Shown here: one piece after another, positions 18,708 through 27,928 of the stretch
How positions within the stretch are numbered: the stretch's first letter is position 1
Layout of the letters: every line of letters starts with the position of its first letter
NCBI RefSeq assembly: GCF_023336755.1
Contig: NZ_JALZWP010000011.1
Span: 44,130-108,129, forward strand
Length of the DNA stretch: 64,000 nt
DNA from: Roseinatronobacter domitianus
GTDB lineage: Bacteria > Pseudomonadota > Alphaproteobacteria > Rhodobacterales > Rhodobacteraceae
Reading direction: 5' to 3'
Program-made: the position numbers and the translations under genes
Notes under the pieces: generated by a model
The model's database searches: none
Seen by the model: the letters and a program-made list of their open reading frames with translations, nothing else
What the model was told of the DNA's origin: nothing

Positions 18708-20929
18708 TCCAACAAGGCCGGGCGCGCGCTCTCCAGACCACGCACCTGCACCCGCGCGATCAGCTCGGAAACCTCGTTCAGGTTTGACCGCCGGATCAAC
18801 GACTTGACCGGACCGATAGACGCAGGGCGCATGGACAGCGCAGAAATTCCGATCCCGGCCATGGCCAGTGCATCGACCGGGCGTCCCGCATCTTCACCAC
18901 AGAAAGACAGGACCGTTTCGGTTTCGTGGCAGCGATCCACGATCTTTTGCAGAAAGGTCAGAAAGCTGACATTCAGCGTGTCATAGCGGCGGCGCACCAG
19001 TTCGTTTTCGCGGTCGGCGGCAAAGAAGAACTGCTTCAGGTCATTGCCACCAATAGAGATGAAATCAACCTCGCGGAAGAAGCTCTCCGGCGCATAGGCC
19101 AGTGACGGCGTTTCCATCATTGCACCGACCTTCAACTTGGAAGGGAGTGAATGGCCAAGACGGCGCTCGCGCTCTATTTCCCGCATCAGCGTGTCACGCG
19201 CACGGGTGAATTCTTCCCCTGTCGCCACAAGCGGAAACATCACACTCAGAGGACGGCCCGCCGCCGCGCGGATAAGCGCCTGCAACTGCATCCGCAGCAC
19301 ACCCGGTTTGTCGAGGCCAACGCGCAGCGCACGCCACCCCATAGCCGGGTTCGGCTCGTCTGGGCGTTTCATGTATGGTGCGACCTTGTCGGACCCGATA
19401 TCGAGCGTGCGGAAATGCACGCTTTTGCCCGCTGCCGCATCCAGAACGCGCGCATAAGTCGCCACAAGTTCCGACCGCCGCGGCATGCGTTCGCGGATCA
19501 GGAACTGCAATTCTGTCCGGAACAGACCGACGGCTTCGGCCCCCGACGTCGGCAGCGATGGCAGGTCCGCCATAAGCCCCGCGTTCATCTTCAGTATTAC
19601 CTGCGTGCCGCACCGCCCCACGGCGGGTTTGTCGCGCAGGCTGGCATAGCGTTCCTGCGCCTTGGCCTGCATCGCCATCTTGTCACGAAACGCACTTGTA
19701 ATGCTGTCATCCGGGCGCAGATGCACCACACCTTCAGTGCCATCGACAAGAATGTGATCCCCGCTTAGCGCATCGGTTGTAATGCGCGGCACGTTGATGA
19801 CCAACGGTATTGCCAAAGCCCGCGCCACGATGGTCGCATGGCTGCCGACCGCGCCTTCCTCCAGCACCACGCCGCGCAATTTCCGACCGTATTCCAGCAG
19901 GTCGCCGGGGCCGATATTACGCGCAACCAGAATGGCGCGTTCAGGCATTTCGGCGCCGGTTTCCACACCCTGCCCAGTCAGAATACGCAGCAGGCGGTTC
20001 GACAGGTCATCCAGATCGTGCAACCGGTCGCGCAAATATTGGTCAGGCACGGTTTCCAACCGGGCGCGCGCGGCGGATTGCTCTTTCTCGACCGCCGCCT
20101 CTGCGGACAGGCCCAAACGGATATCTTCCTCCATCCGCTTGATCCAGCCGCGCGAATTGGCGAACATGCGGTAGGTTTGCAAAACTTCCTGATGCTCTTT
20201 GTCGCCCGCTCGCGCGATATTGAGCATATCATCCACCGACCCACGCAGCCGATCTATGGCATCATGCAGGCGGGCAATCTCTGCCTTTGAATCGTCATTT
20301 ACAAGGTTGGTGACCACCACGCGCGGTTGATGCAGCCAGACATGGCCCTCGGCTTCGCCTTCTTGTGCGGCCACGCCCGGCAGGGTCACCGCGTTCTTGT
20401 GCGGAGACGCAAAACTTGTGCCCTCCCCGACGAAAGCCCCAAGCTCGGTCATCTCGGCAATGACCATGGCTACCACTTCAAGCCCGTAAATTTCATCTTC
20501 GGAATAGTCGCGGGCTTCCTTGGACTGCACCACAAGCACGCCAAGACGTTCGCCAAGACGCTGCACAGGCACACCCAGGAATGACGTGAACACCTCCTCG
20601 CCGGTTTCGGGCATGTAGCGAAACCCGGACTCTGACGGGGCATTGGCGCTTTTCAAAGGCCGGGCCAGACGCGCGACCTTGCCCACCAACCCTTCGCCAA
20701 AGCGCAGGCGGGTTTCATGCACGGCCGTCGGTCGTAGCCCTTCGGTTGCGCAAAGCTCCAGCGTGTCCGGGTTGCGAAACAGATAGATCGAGCAGACATC
20801 AGTCCCCATCGACCGCGCAATGATCGTGGTTATCCTGTCCAGCCGTTCCTGCCCCGGCTGGGCGCTGGCCATTTCATCGCGCAACTCGCGCAACATGCGG
20901 CGGCTGTCGGTTTCCGTCCTGTGGGGCAT
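18683..20929 (-). CDS. ptsP: Phosphoenolpyruvate-protein phosphotransferase of the nitrogen PTS (EI-Ntr)
   Basis: 748 residues. The N-terminal GAF domain (about 20-165) is the sensory part that distinguishes EI-Ntr from carbohydrate EI. The phosphohistidine domain has the active site GAVGSHATIVARALAIP near residue 370, and the PEP-binding TIM barrel contains GLFRTELQFL and FFSIGGNDL-like sequence (FISIGGNDLKQF). EI-Ntr phosphorylates NPr, which passes phosphate to EIIA-Ntr to regulate potassium and nitrogen responses. GGAGGGGCC precedes the ATG. It sits 26 bases downstream of lysC on the same strand. Confidence 0.96.
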   Translation of the reverse strand: MPHRTETDSRRMLRELRDEMASAQPGQERLDRITTIIARSMGTDVCSIYLFRNPDTLELCATEGLRPTAVHETRLRFGEGLVGKVARLARPLKSANAPSESGFRYMPETGEEVFTSFLGVPVQRLGERLGVLVVQSKEARDYSEDEIYGLEVVAMVIAEMTELGAFVGEGTSFASPHKNAVTLPGVAAQEGEAEGHVWLHQPRVVVTNLVNDDSKAEIARLHDAIDRLRGSVDDMLNIARAGDKEHQEVLQTYRMFANSRGWIKRMEEDIRLGLSAEAAVEKEQSAARARLETVPDQYLRDRLHDLDDLSNRLLRILTGQGVETGAEMPERAILVARNIGPGDLLEYGRKLRGVVLEEGAVGSHATIVARALAIPLVINVPRITTDALSGDHILVDGTEGVVHLRPDDSITSAFRDKMAMQAKAQERYASLRDKPAVGRCGTQVILKMNAGLMADLPSLPTSGAEAVGLFRTELQFLIRERMPRRSELVATYARVLDAAAGKSVHFRTLDIGSDKVAPYMKRPDEPNPAMGWRALRVGLDKPGVLRMQLQALIRAAAGRPLSVMFPLVATGEEFTRARDTLMREIERERRLGHSLPSKLKVGAMMETPSLAYAPESFFREVDFISIGGNDLKQFFFAADRENELVRRRYDTLNVSFLTFLQKIVDRCHETETVLSFCGEDAGRPVDALAMAGIGISALSMRPASIGPVKSLIRRSNLNEVSELIARVQVRGLESARPALLDYVASLVE

Positions 20930-20955
20930 GGCCCCTCCCGATCCCGTGGCGAGTT

Positions 20956-22212
20956 TTATCCCGCCTTGTCCAGTTCAAACGCATCATGAAGGGCTTGAAC
21001 CGCCAATTCCATATATTTCCTGTCGATCAGAACGGAAATCTTGATCTCTGATGTGGCGATGACCTTGATATTCACACCATCCGCCGCAAGCGCCCGGAAC
21101 ATGCGCGCGGCGACACCGGCATGGCTGCGCATCCCAATTCCGACAACGGACACTTTGGCTGCGTCCTCGTCCACTTCCAGCGTGTCATAGTTAATGTGGC
21201 CAGCATCGCGCGCGGCTTCAAGCGCCTTGCGGGCGCGGGCAACCTGATCGACCGGACAGGAAAAGGTCATGTCGGTCACAGGCTTGTCACTGCCTTGCGC
21301 CTTCTCCGAGATGTTCTGCACGATCATGTCCACATTCACGCCGCTATCCGCCAGCGGGCCAAAAATGGCGGCAGCGATGCCGGGCCTATCCTCGACCGTG
21401 ACAAGGGTCAGCTTGGCTTCTTCGCGGCTATAAGCCACGCCAGAGACAACTTTCGATTCCATGATCTCATCCTCATCACAGACCAGAGTTCCTGATTGCT
21501 CATCCGTCTCATCGAACGATGACAGCACGCGCAGGCGCACCTTGTAGCGCATCGCCAATTCGACTGAGCGGGTTTGCAGCACCTTCGCGCCGAGGCTGGC
21601 CAGCTCCAGCATTTCCTCGAAGCTGATCTTGTCGAGCTTGCGCGCTTTGCTGGTGATGCGCGGGTCGGTCGTGTAAATCCCGTCCACATCGGTATAGATG
21701 TCGCACCGCTCCGCCCCGAAGGCGGCGGCAAAGGCCACGGCGGTGGTATCGGACCCACCGCGCCCCAAGGTGGTGATACGGCCTTCGGGGCTAACACCCT
21801 GAAACCCCGCGATCACGGCCACCTTGAAGCCTTCGGCGAATTTCATGTCCAGATTGGCGCGCGGAATATCCACAAACCGGGCCGCGCTATGCGCGCTGGT
21901 GGTCTGGATCGGCACCTGCCAGCCCTGCCAGGATCGCGCAGGAACGTCCATTTCTTGCAAGGTCAGCGCCATCAGCCCGGCGGTCACGTTCTCGCCCGAA
22001 CTGACCACGGCATCATATTCGCGCGCGTCGTAAAGCGGCGAGGTTTCATTCACCCATCCGACCAGTTCGTTGGTCTTGCCCGACATGGCCGAGACGATGA
22101 CGATCACGTCGTAGCCGCGATCCACCTCTGCCTTGACCTTGGCCGCCGCGTTGCGGATGCGGTCCAGATCGGCGACAGAGGTGCCCCCGAATTTCATCAC
22201 CAGAAGCGGCAT
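20956..22212 (-). CDS. lysC: Aspartate kinase
   Basis: 418 residues. It phosphorylates aspartate, the first step to lysine, threonine and methionine. The N-terminal motif LLVMKFGGTSVADLDRI and the TLGRGGSDTTAVAFAAAFGA substrate loop are diagnostic. Two ACT domains occupy about 265-410 (VTVEDRPGIAAAIF and VSVVGIGMRSHAGVAARMF), implying feedback inhibition by lysine or threonine. GAGG lies just upstream of the ATG. Transcribed into ptsP with a 26-base gap. dapA (4.6 kb) and thrC (37.6 kb) belong to the same pathway. Confidence 0.97.
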   Translation of the reverse strand: MPLLVMKFGGTSVADLDRIRNAAAKVKAEVDRGYDVIVIVSAMSGKTNELVGWVNETSPLYDAREYDAVVSSGENVTAGLMALTLQEMDVPARSWQGWQVPIQTTSAHSAARFVDIPRANLDMKFAEGFKVAVIAGFQGVSPEGRITTLGRGGSDTTAVAFAAAFGAERCDIYTDVDGIYTTDPRITSKARKLDKISFEEMLELASLGAKVLQTRSVELAMRYKVRLRVLSSFDETDEQSGTLVCDEDEIMESKVVSGVAYSREEAKLTLVTVEDRPGIAAAIFGPLADSGVNVDMIVQNISEKAQGSDKPVTDMTFSCPVDQVARARKALEAARDAGHINYDTLEVDEDAAKVSVVGIGMRSHAGVAARMFRALAADGVNIKVIATSEIKISVLIDRKYMELAVQALHDAFELDKAG

Positions 22213-22248
22213 GCGCAGACCTCTTCGCCCCAGAATTGCGTCGCCCTT

Positions 22249-23400
22249 CTACGCGCGGGCGGAAACCTGCGCAAGATGAACCGCGCGCGGCAGCCCGGCA
22301 CGTTTGCGCAAATAGTCAACGCTGTCGGTAAGCTCTGGCCGCATAGGTCCGGGGCGCGGCGGATCGTTGAGCGTGGCAATCCAGTGAGGTTGAACCTGCC
22401 ACGCCGGGCCGCGCCGGTTCCATGTCAGGTTTTGCAGGATAGCTTGCGCAGGCGTGGGCAATTCGCCACTCACCTCCTGGCCGTTCAGCACGCCCCAGAC
22501 ACGGGTCCAACAGCGCGCGACAGACCACGGATTATAGCCGCCCCCGCCCAGCGCGATCAGCCGGGGAGACGCATCGCGCAGCGCCAGCGCGACTTCGGCA
22601 TGGGCGTTGTTCGACAAGGCCAGCCGTGACAGCGGGTCTTCCAATATCGCGTCTGACCCGGATTGCAGCACCACCGCCTGTGGGTCGAACTGCGCGAGCA
22701 GGGGTAGGATCAACCTGTGCAGCACATGCGCCATCTCTGTATCGTTGAACCCGCGCGGCACCGGCAGATTGTAACTGCGTCCGCCCCCGGTATCGTCCAG
22801 CTTGCCTGTGTAAGGCCAGCGGTTCTCTTCGTGGATCGACACCAGCAGCATGTCATCCGCGCCGCCCAAAGCCGCTTCGACCCCATCGGCATGGTGGGCA
22901 TCTATGTCGATATAGGCAATCCGGGTCAGACCCAGACGCCGCAAGGCCAAAAGGCACAGAACCGGGTCGTTCAAATAGCAGAACCCGTTCGCGCGGTCGG
23001 CCATGGCATGATGCGTGCCCCCGCCGGGAACATGCACGACACCGCCATCCGCGACCAGTTCCGCCGCGAGCACGACCCCGCCGGCGCCGGTAGCCGGGCG
23101 GCGAAACATTTCAGGAAAAACCGGGTTCGCAGTGGTGCCCAAGGCATGGCGGGCAAACGCCCCCTCATCGACCGCCTGCGTGGCTTCGGCCTTTTCTAGC
23201 GCGTTGATGTAGGCGGGCGTGTGAAACCCCGTCAGGGCCGCAGGTTTGGCGCGCGGGCTGGCGCGATATTGCTCCGGCCCCAGCCAATCCAACGCGCGCA
23301 CAAGGTCCATCACAGTCGAGACGCGCGGAATATGCAGCGGGTGCGCCGCGCCATAGCTGGACCCGCGATAAATCTCTGACCCGATGAAAACCGGCGTCAC
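22249..23400 (-). CDS. Histone-deacetylase-fold (AcuC-like) amidohydrolase
   Basis: 383 residues of the arginase/deacetylase superfamily. Zinc and catalytic residues are visible in VPGGGTHHAMADRANGFCYL (tandem His), YIDIDAHHADGVEAAL (Asp and His ligands) and LGGGGYNPWSVARCW (active-site Gly/Tyr loop). Bacterial members deacetylate acetyl-CoA synthetase, polyamines or other amides; the substrate here is unknown. The chosen start is a GTG at 23400 whose bases overlap the stop of the glutathione-peroxidase gene (GTGA), so the two are translationally coupled. Confidence 0.9.
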   Translation of the reverse strand: MTPVFIGSEIYRGSSYGAAHPLHIPRVSTVMDLVRALDWLGPEQYRASPRAKPAALTGFHTPAYINALEKAEATQAVDEGAFARHALGTTANPVFPEMFRRPATGAGGVVLAAELVADGGVVHVPGGGTHHAMADRANGFCYLNDPVLCLLALRRLGLTRIAYIDIDAHHADGVEAALGGADDMLLVSIHEENRWPYTGKLDDTGGGRSYNLPVPRGFNDTEMAHVLHRLILPLLAQFDPQAVVLQSGSDAILEDPLSRLALSNNAHAEVALALRDASPRLIALGGGGYNPWSVARCWTRVWGVLNGQEVSGELPTPAQAILQNLTWNRRGPAWQVQPHWIATLNDPPRPGPMRPELTDSVDYLRKRAGLPRAVHLAQVSARA

Positions 23401-23909
23401 GGCAGCGCGCGGCGGATTTCGCTTGTGATCGCGCGTGCGGTGGGGCGCGTGGATGACCCCCAAAACCCGATCAACTCTCCATCTGGTCCAATCAAGGCCT
23501 TGTTGAAGTTCCAATTCGGCGATTTGCGATGCTCTTGCGCCAACCAGCGATAGAATGGGTGCGCCGCCGGCCCGCGCACCGGGGTAATCTCTGTAATCGG
23601 AAAGGTCAGCCCCGTCTCGACCCGGCAGAATTGCGCAACATCGTCGTTGCTGCTGTATTCTTGGTTAAAATCCTCTGACGGAACGGCGAGCACGACCAGC
23701 CCGTCATCACCATATTCGTCATACAGAGCCTGCATGTCGCGATATTGACGCGTGAACCCGCAAAATGACGCGGTATTGACGACCAAGACCGGCTGCCCGC
23801 GCCAAGCGGACAAATCCAGCTTTTCACCATCCAACGCGGTAAAGCTGAACGCATGTGCCATCGGCGCGGCCAAAAACGTGACAAGGAAAGCAAGAATGTA
23901 GCGTATCAT
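23397..23909 (-). CDS. Exported glutathione-peroxidase-like protein
   Basis: 170 residues. Residues 1-20 are a Sec signal peptide ending AHA, so this is a periplasmic thiol peroxidase rather than the usual cytoplasmic BtuE type. Peroxidatic Cys50 lies in NTASFCGFT and the catalytic NWNFNK is at 132-137. The third tetrad element, normally the Gln of FPCNQFGGQEP, is replaced by VPSEDFNQEYSSN, so the standard Gln is not evident. Probably thioredoxin- or other thiol-dependent. Its stop overlaps the GTG of the deacetylase gene. Confidence 0.88.
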   Translation of the reverse strand: MIRYILAFLVTFLAAPMAHAFSFTALDGEKLDLSAWRGQPVLVVNTASFCGFTRQYRDMQALYDEYGDDGLVVLAVPSEDFNQEYSSNDDVAQFCRVETGLTFPITEITPVRGPAAHPFYRWLAQEHRKSPNWNFNKALIGPDGELIGFWGSSTRPTARAITSEIRRALP

Positions 23910-24019
23910 GTGCGGAAGTTAGGCCGCAGCGTCTGCCAAACAAGAGCGCAGAAACTGCTTTCATCTTGAATTGCCTTTGCGGATCGTTAAGTCGTGAAGC
24001 GTTATCACAAGGCACCGCC

Positions 24020-24412
24020 ATGATAAAATACACGCTCGATTGCCCCAAGGGTCACAGGTTCGAAAGCTGGTTCCAGTCTGGCGCGGCCTATGATGACCTG
24101 CGTGATCGCGGGCTTGTCACCTGCCCGGACTGTGGCAGCGACGATGTCACCAAGGCCATCATGGCCCCATCCGTCAAAACCGCCAAACGTGTCGAGGTTG
24201 CGGAAAAGCTGCAAGCCCTGCGCGCAGAGGTCGAAGCGAAATCGGAATATGTCGGGAAAGATTTTGCGCATCAGGCGCGTGCCATGCACTTGGGCGATGC
24301 GCCGGAACGCGCAATCTACGGCGAAGCGAAACTTGAGGACGCCAAGGCATTGATCGACGATGGCGTGCCAATCATGCCGCTGCCCTTTATCCCAAAAAGC
24401 AAGGCAAATTAA
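24020..24412 (+). CDS. DUF1178 family protein
   Basis: 130 residues of a conserved alphaproteobacterial family of unknown function. It begins MIKYTLDCPKGHRFESWFQS and contains a zinc-ribbon-like pair CPKGH and CPDCGS (Cys8, Cys39 and Cys42), then a charged helical part and the C-terminal PIMPLPFIPK that typifies the family. The ATG is preceded by an AAGG site, and an upstream in-frame start is less plausible. It is divergent from the glutathione-peroxidase gene and convergent with the DUF1127 gene. Confidence 0.92.
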   Translation: MIKYTLDCPKGHRFESWFQSGAAYDDLRDRGLVTCPDCGSDDVTKAIMAPSVKTAKRVEVAEKLQALRAEVEAKSEYVGKDFAHQARAMHLGDAPERAIYGEAKLEDAKALIDDGVPIMPLPFIPKSKAN

Positions 24413-24414
24413 AA

Positions 24415-24440
24415 CGCCCGCGGCTGGCAGGCCGCGGGCG
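24415..24440 (-). terminator. Hairpin between convergent DUF1178 and DUF1127 genes
   Basis: A 9-bp perfect stem CGCCCGCGG / CCGCGGGCG with an 8-base loop. On the minus strand TTTTAATTT follows directly, so it is a good terminator for the DUF1127 gene. On the plus strand it lies 3 bases after the DUF1178 stop but has no T run. Confidence 0.8.
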
Positions 24441-24463
24441 CAGGCGTTCAACGCGCGACTGTA

Positions 24464-24679
24464 TCAGCGGCGGAACCGGCCTTGTGCGACGGCATCAATA
24501 TCGGCGCGCTCCAGCCCGATATCAGCCAATTCACGGTCACTGAGCGCGCCCAGTTGCTTGCGGGTGGTCCGTTGCGCATTCCACGTCATCAGGGTGGCGA
24601 CAAGTGCGCCAAGCGATAGGCCATGGAAACCGGCAAGGACCTCTGCCGCGGTGTTGCGGCTTTCTGCGTAGAAGGTCAT
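24464..24679 (-). CDS. DUF1127 (YjiS-like) small protein
   Basis: 71 residues ending with the DUF1127 motif: RKQLGALSDRELADIGLERADIDAVAQGRF. In Rhodobacteraceae small DUF1127 proteins bind RNA and affect small-RNA turnover and phosphate or stress responses; this is family knowledge, not shown here. The N-terminal part carries a moderately hydrophobic stretch (GFHGLSLGALVATLMTW). It ends at a strong terminator and is divergent from ruvC. Confidence 0.9.
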   Translation of the reverse strand: MTFYAESRNTAAEVLAGFHGLSLGALVATLMTWNAQRTTRKQLGALSDRELADIGLERADIDAVAQGRFRR

Positions 24680-24839
24680 GTCTGGTCTCCGAAAGAAAAG
24701 TTTTCAAACTGCTGCATCTTTATGCATGATGGGCAGATAGTCTGGGACAAAGCCTTGCACAACTCAGAGAAAACGCATGCCCCATATGCCGTTTCTGCAT
24801 GGCTGCACACCAGATCAGCCTGCGACCCACTTGGCAGAT

Positions 24840-24854
24840 GTTCGCTTTTCGTGC
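24840..24854 (+). promoter_or_regulatory. Degenerate LexA (SOS) box upstream of ruvC
   Basis: GTTC-GCTTTTC-GTGC at 24840-24854: the alphaproteobacterial GTTC-N7-GTTC pattern with one mismatch in the second half, 33 bases upstream of the ruvC ATG. ruvCAB is LexA-controlled in Caulobacter, which makes a functional site plausible. Confidence 0.5.
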
Positions 24855-24887
24855 TAACCATGAAAAAACATCAGGCAGGGCCAGAAC

Positions 24888-25388
24888 ATGATGCGCGTAA
24901 TCGGCATAGATCCAGGCTTGCGCAACCTTGGCTGGGGCGTGATTGACGTGGACGGGGTGCGCATGCGCCATATCGGAAATGGCATCTGCCATTCTACCGC
25001 AAAGGCCGATCTGGCCACGCGCTTGCTGGAATTGCACCAGCAACTGACCGATGTGCTGGCTCGCTTTGCGCCACACACTGCGGCGGTGGAACAAACCTTT
25101 GTCAACAAGGACGCGGTCGCCACGCTGAAACTGGGCAGCGCACGTGGCATTGCGCTGCTTGTGCCTGCGCAGGCGGGGCTTCAGGTCGGGGAATATGCCC
25201 CGAACGCGGTTAAGAAAGCTGTGGTCGGCGTGGGCAAGGCCGCCAAGGAACAGGTGGATCATATGGTCCGGATGCAGCTTCCCGGCGTGAAAATCGAAGG
25301 GCCGGACGCGGCAGACGCTTTGGCCATCGCCATTTGTCATGCATTCCACAGCCAGACCGCACAACGCACAGCAAGGGTGGTGGGATGA
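24888..25388 (+). CDS. ruvC: Crossover junction endodeoxyribonuclease RuvC
   Basis: 166 residues. It cuts Holliday junctions symmetrically. Catalytic acidic residues are visible: Asp8 ([14 protein letters not shown]), Glu68 (VEQTFVNKD) and the pair Asp140/Asp143 ([11 protein letters not shown]). Length is within family range. The first gene of ruvC-ruvA-ruvB; its TGA overlaps the ruvA ATG (ATGA). A near-consensus LexA box lies 33 bases upstream. Confidence 0.97.
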   Translation: MMRVIGIDPGLRNLGWGVIDVDGVRMRHIGNGICHSTAKADLATRLLELHQQLTDVLARFAPHTAAVEQTFVNKDAVATLKLGSARGIALLVPAQAGLQVGEYAPNAVKKAVVGVGKAAKEQVDHMVRMQLPGVKIEGPDAADALAIAICHAFHSQTAQRTARVVG

Positions 25389-26053
25389 TCGGCAAGCTGA
25401 CAGGCGTGGTCGACATGCGCGGGACCGATCATGTGCTGCTGGATGTGCGTGGCGTGGGGTATATCGTTTATGTCTCGGATCGGACGATGATGGGCCTGCC
25501 AGGTCGGGGTGAGGTGGTTGCGCTTTATACCGACATGGTGGTGCGTGAAGACCTGATGCAGCTTTACGGCTTCCCAAGCCTGTTGGAAAAAGAATGGCAC
25601 CGCGTGCTGACCTCGGTTCAGGGCGTGGGGGCGAAAGCGTCGCTCGCGATCTTGGGCGCTTTGGGGCCGGAAGGCGTGTCGCGCGCGATTGCGCTGAATG
25701 ACAGCGCGGCCCTGCGCAAAGCGCCCGGCGTCGGCCCGAAACTGGCCTTGCGCATCGCCAACGAGCTGAAAGACAAGGCCCCGGCACTTATGGCGGTGGA
25801 TCGCCCAGCCATGCCCGCAGCCACCGTTCCCGATGCCGATGTGCTCGACCCCGCACCCAAACGCGCGGCTTCGGCACCCCCTGCGCCCGCGCCGTCGAAC
25901 GCGGTGGCCGAAGCCATGTCAGCCCTTGCCAACCTTGGCTATGGCCCGTCCGATGCCGCCCGCGCGGTGGCCGAAGCGCAAACCGACCTGCCAGAGGCCG
26001 ACACGGCCACATTGATCCGCGCGGCACTGCGCCTGCTGGCACCGAAAGGGTAG
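25385..26053 (+). CDS. ruvA: Holliday junction branch-migration protein RuvA
   Basis: 222 residues. It binds four-way junctions and loads RuvB. Domain I ([26 protein letters not shown]) and the two helix-hairpin-helix motifs ([15 protein letters not shown] and [18 protein letters not shown]) are clear; an Ala/Pro-rich linker (about 140-175) joins the C-terminal RuvB-interacting domain ([17 protein letters not shown]). The start overlaps the ruvC stop by 4 bases. ruvB follows after 4 bases. Confidence 0.97.
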   Translation: MIGKLTGVVDMRGTDHVLLDVRGVGYIVYVSDRTMMGLPGRGEVVALYTDMVVREDLMQLYGFPSLLEKEWHRVLTSVQGVGAKASLAILGALGPEGVSRAIALNDSAALRKAPGVGPKLALRIANELKDKAPALMAVDRPAMPAATVPDADVLDPAPKRAASAPPAPAPSNAVAEAMSALANLGYGPSDAARAVAEAQTDLPEADTATLIRAALRLLAPKG

Positions 26054-26057
26054 CGCC

Positions 26058-27095
26058 ATGACCACACCCGACCCCACGCTGCGCGGGCAGGACATGCCAA
26101 ATGACAGCCCCGAGCTGGATCGGGCTTTGCGGCCCCAAGGGCTTGACGAATTTGTCGGTCAGCAAGAAGCGCGGTCGAACCTGCGCGTGTTCATCCAATC
26201 TGCCAAAATGCGGGCAGAGGCGATGGACCATACATTGTTTTACGGGCCACCGGGCTTGGGCAAGACCACGCTGGCGCAGATCATGGCGCGCGAATTGGGG
26301 GTGGGCTTTCGCATGACCAGCGGCCCGGTTCTGGCCAAAGCCGGCGATCTGGCCGCGATCCTGACCAACCTGGAAGCGCGCGATGTGCTGTTCATCGACG
26401 AAATTCATCGCCTTAATCCGGTTGTGGAAGAAGTGCTCTACCCCGCGATGGAGGATTTCCAGCTGGATCTGGTCATAGGTGAAGGGCCAGCCGCGCGCAC
26501 TGTGCGGATCGAATTGCAACCCTTCACGCTGGTGGGCGCTACCACCCGGCTGGGCTTACTGACCACGCCCCTGCGGGACCGTTTCGGCATCCCGACCCGT
26601 CTGCAATTCTATACAGAGGATGAACTGTGTCTGATCGTGGCACGTGGCGCGCGGCTGTTGGGGGTTGCGGCCGAAGAAGACGGCGTGCGAGAGATCGCCA
26701 AACGCGCGCGCGGCACGCCGCGCATTGCCGGCCGCCTGCTGCGCCGGGTGGTCGATTTTGCACTGGTCGAGGGCGATGGGCGGCTGACCCGCCCCTTGGC
26801 CGACAATGCTCTGACCCGGCTGGGCGTGGACAAGCTGGGGCTGGACGGGGCCGACCGGCGCTACCTGTCGCTGCTGGCAGATAATTACGGCGGCGGGCCT
26901 GTCGGCGTGGAAACCATCGCCGCCGCGCTGTCGGAAAGCCGCGACGCGATCGAGGAAGTCATCGAGCCTTACCTGCTGCAACAGGGCCTGCTGGCCCGCA
27001 CCCCGCGCGGGCGCATGCTGGCAACCAAAGCATGGGCGCATTTGGGCTTGCCCGCACCCGCACCAGAACACCAAGGCCGCCTGTTCGAAGGTTAA
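26058..27095 (+). CDS. ruvB: Holliday junction branch-migration helicase RuvB
   Basis: 345-residue AAA+ motor. Walker A GPPGLGKT is at 63-70, Walker [12 protein letters not shown] around 110-120, sensor [19 protein letters not shown] near 161-178, and a C-terminal winged helix with [20 protein letters not shown]. It drives branch migration with RuvA and RuvC. The last 4 bases overlap the end of the convergent ispE gene. Confidence 0.98.
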   Translation: MTTPDPTLRGQDMPNDSPELDRALRPQGLDEFVGQQEARSNLRVFIQSAKMRAEAMDHTLFYGPPGLGKTTLAQIMARELGVGFRMTSGPVLAKAGDLAAILTNLEARDVLFIDEIHRLNPVVEEVLYPAMEDFQLDLVIGEGPAARTVRIELQPFTLVGATTRLGLLTTPLRDRFGIPTRLQFYTEDELCLIVARGARLLGVAAEEDGVREIAKRARGTPRIAGRLLRRVVDFALVEGDGRLTRPLADNALTRLGVDKLGLDGADRRYLSLLADNYGGGPVGVETIAAALSESRDAIEEVIEPYLLQQGLLARTPRGRMLATKAWAHLGLPAPAPEHQGRLFEG

Positions 27096-27928
27096 AGCAG
27101 CGTGGTTGCTTGCACCCACCAGCCGGGATACGCGCGCGCCACGGCCCCTGCCGCGCCCTGCGCTGCGGTCAGATCGGGAAACAGCCCGAAACAGGTCGCC
27201 CCAGAGCCGGACATGCGCGACAGCGCAGCGCCCGCATCATCCAGCGCAGCAAGTGCTGTAGCAATTGCCGGAACCGCGGCGCAGGCCGGGGCTTGCAGGT
27301 CGTTGCGTTGGTCAGCCAACCAGCGCGTAAACTCGGTAAAATTGGCCTCAACGGGCAAATGATCGGGCAGGGGCGCGTTATCCTTGCGCTCAAGCGCCCG
27401 GAACATAGCCGGGGTGGACACACCCACACGCGGATTGACCAAGACCATTGCCATCGGCGCAAGCTGCGGGATCGCCAAGACATCCTCGCCGATACCACGC
27501 ATCCGGCAAGGCTTCGCGGCCATGCAGACCGGCACATCCGCGCCCAATGTCAGAACATCGCCCGGCATGGGGCACCCCGCAAGCCGTGCGATCAGGCGCA
27601 AAGCCGCAGCCGCGTCGGAAGAGCCGCCGCCAATACCAGAGGCGACAGGCAAATGTTTCTCTAACGTAAGGGCGATATTATCGGCTTGCATCAGCCGCGC
27701 CGCGCGCAGCACCAGGTTATTACCTTCGCCCGATAAACCTGCCGCTTCCGGCCCGATCACCTTTAGGGATAGCCCCTGCCCGACAGAGCCGTGCAACACG
27801 TCGCCAAGGTCGGTAAAAACAACCAGCGAGTCCAGCAGGTGATAGCCGTCAGCGCGCTGCCCGATGACATGAAGCGCAAGATTGACTTTGGCAGGTGCGG
27901 CTTCCGTCACCGCAGCAGATAACGTCAT
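27092..27928 (-). CDS. ispE: 4-diphosphocytidyl-2-C-methyl-D-erythritol kinase
   Basis: 278-residue GHMP kinase of the MEP isoprenoid pathway. N-terminal [20 protein letters not shown] and the ATP-binding glycine loop [17 protein letters not shown] (about 89-105) are diagnostic, and a late [14 protein letters not shown] is GHMP motif 3. The ATG at 27928 overlaps the stop of the TPR gene (ATGA), so translation of ispE is coupled to it. This neighbour pair is common in Rhodobacteraceae. Confidence 0.96.
   Translation of the reverse strand: MTLSAAVTEAAPAKVNLALHVIGQRADGYHLLDSLVVFTDLGDVLHGSVGQGLSLKVIGPEAAGLSGEGNNLVLRAARLMQADNIALTLEKHLPVASGIGGGSSDAAAALRLIARLAGCPMPGDVLTLGADVPVCMAAKPCRMRGIGEDVLAIPQLAPMAMVLVNPRVGVSTPAMFRALERKDNAPLPDHLPVEANFTEFTRWLADQRNDLQAPACAAVPAIATALAALDDAGAALSRMSGSGATCFGLFPDLTAAQGAAGAVARAYPGWWVQATTLL

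Noticed and set aside
21574..22629. 351-codon plus-strand frame opposite lysC
   Set aside because: Antisense to lysC; high-GC codon structure produces long empty frames.
24720..25787. 355-codon minus-strand frame over ruvC and ruvA
   Set aside because: Opposite ruvCA, whose catalytic motifs are certain.
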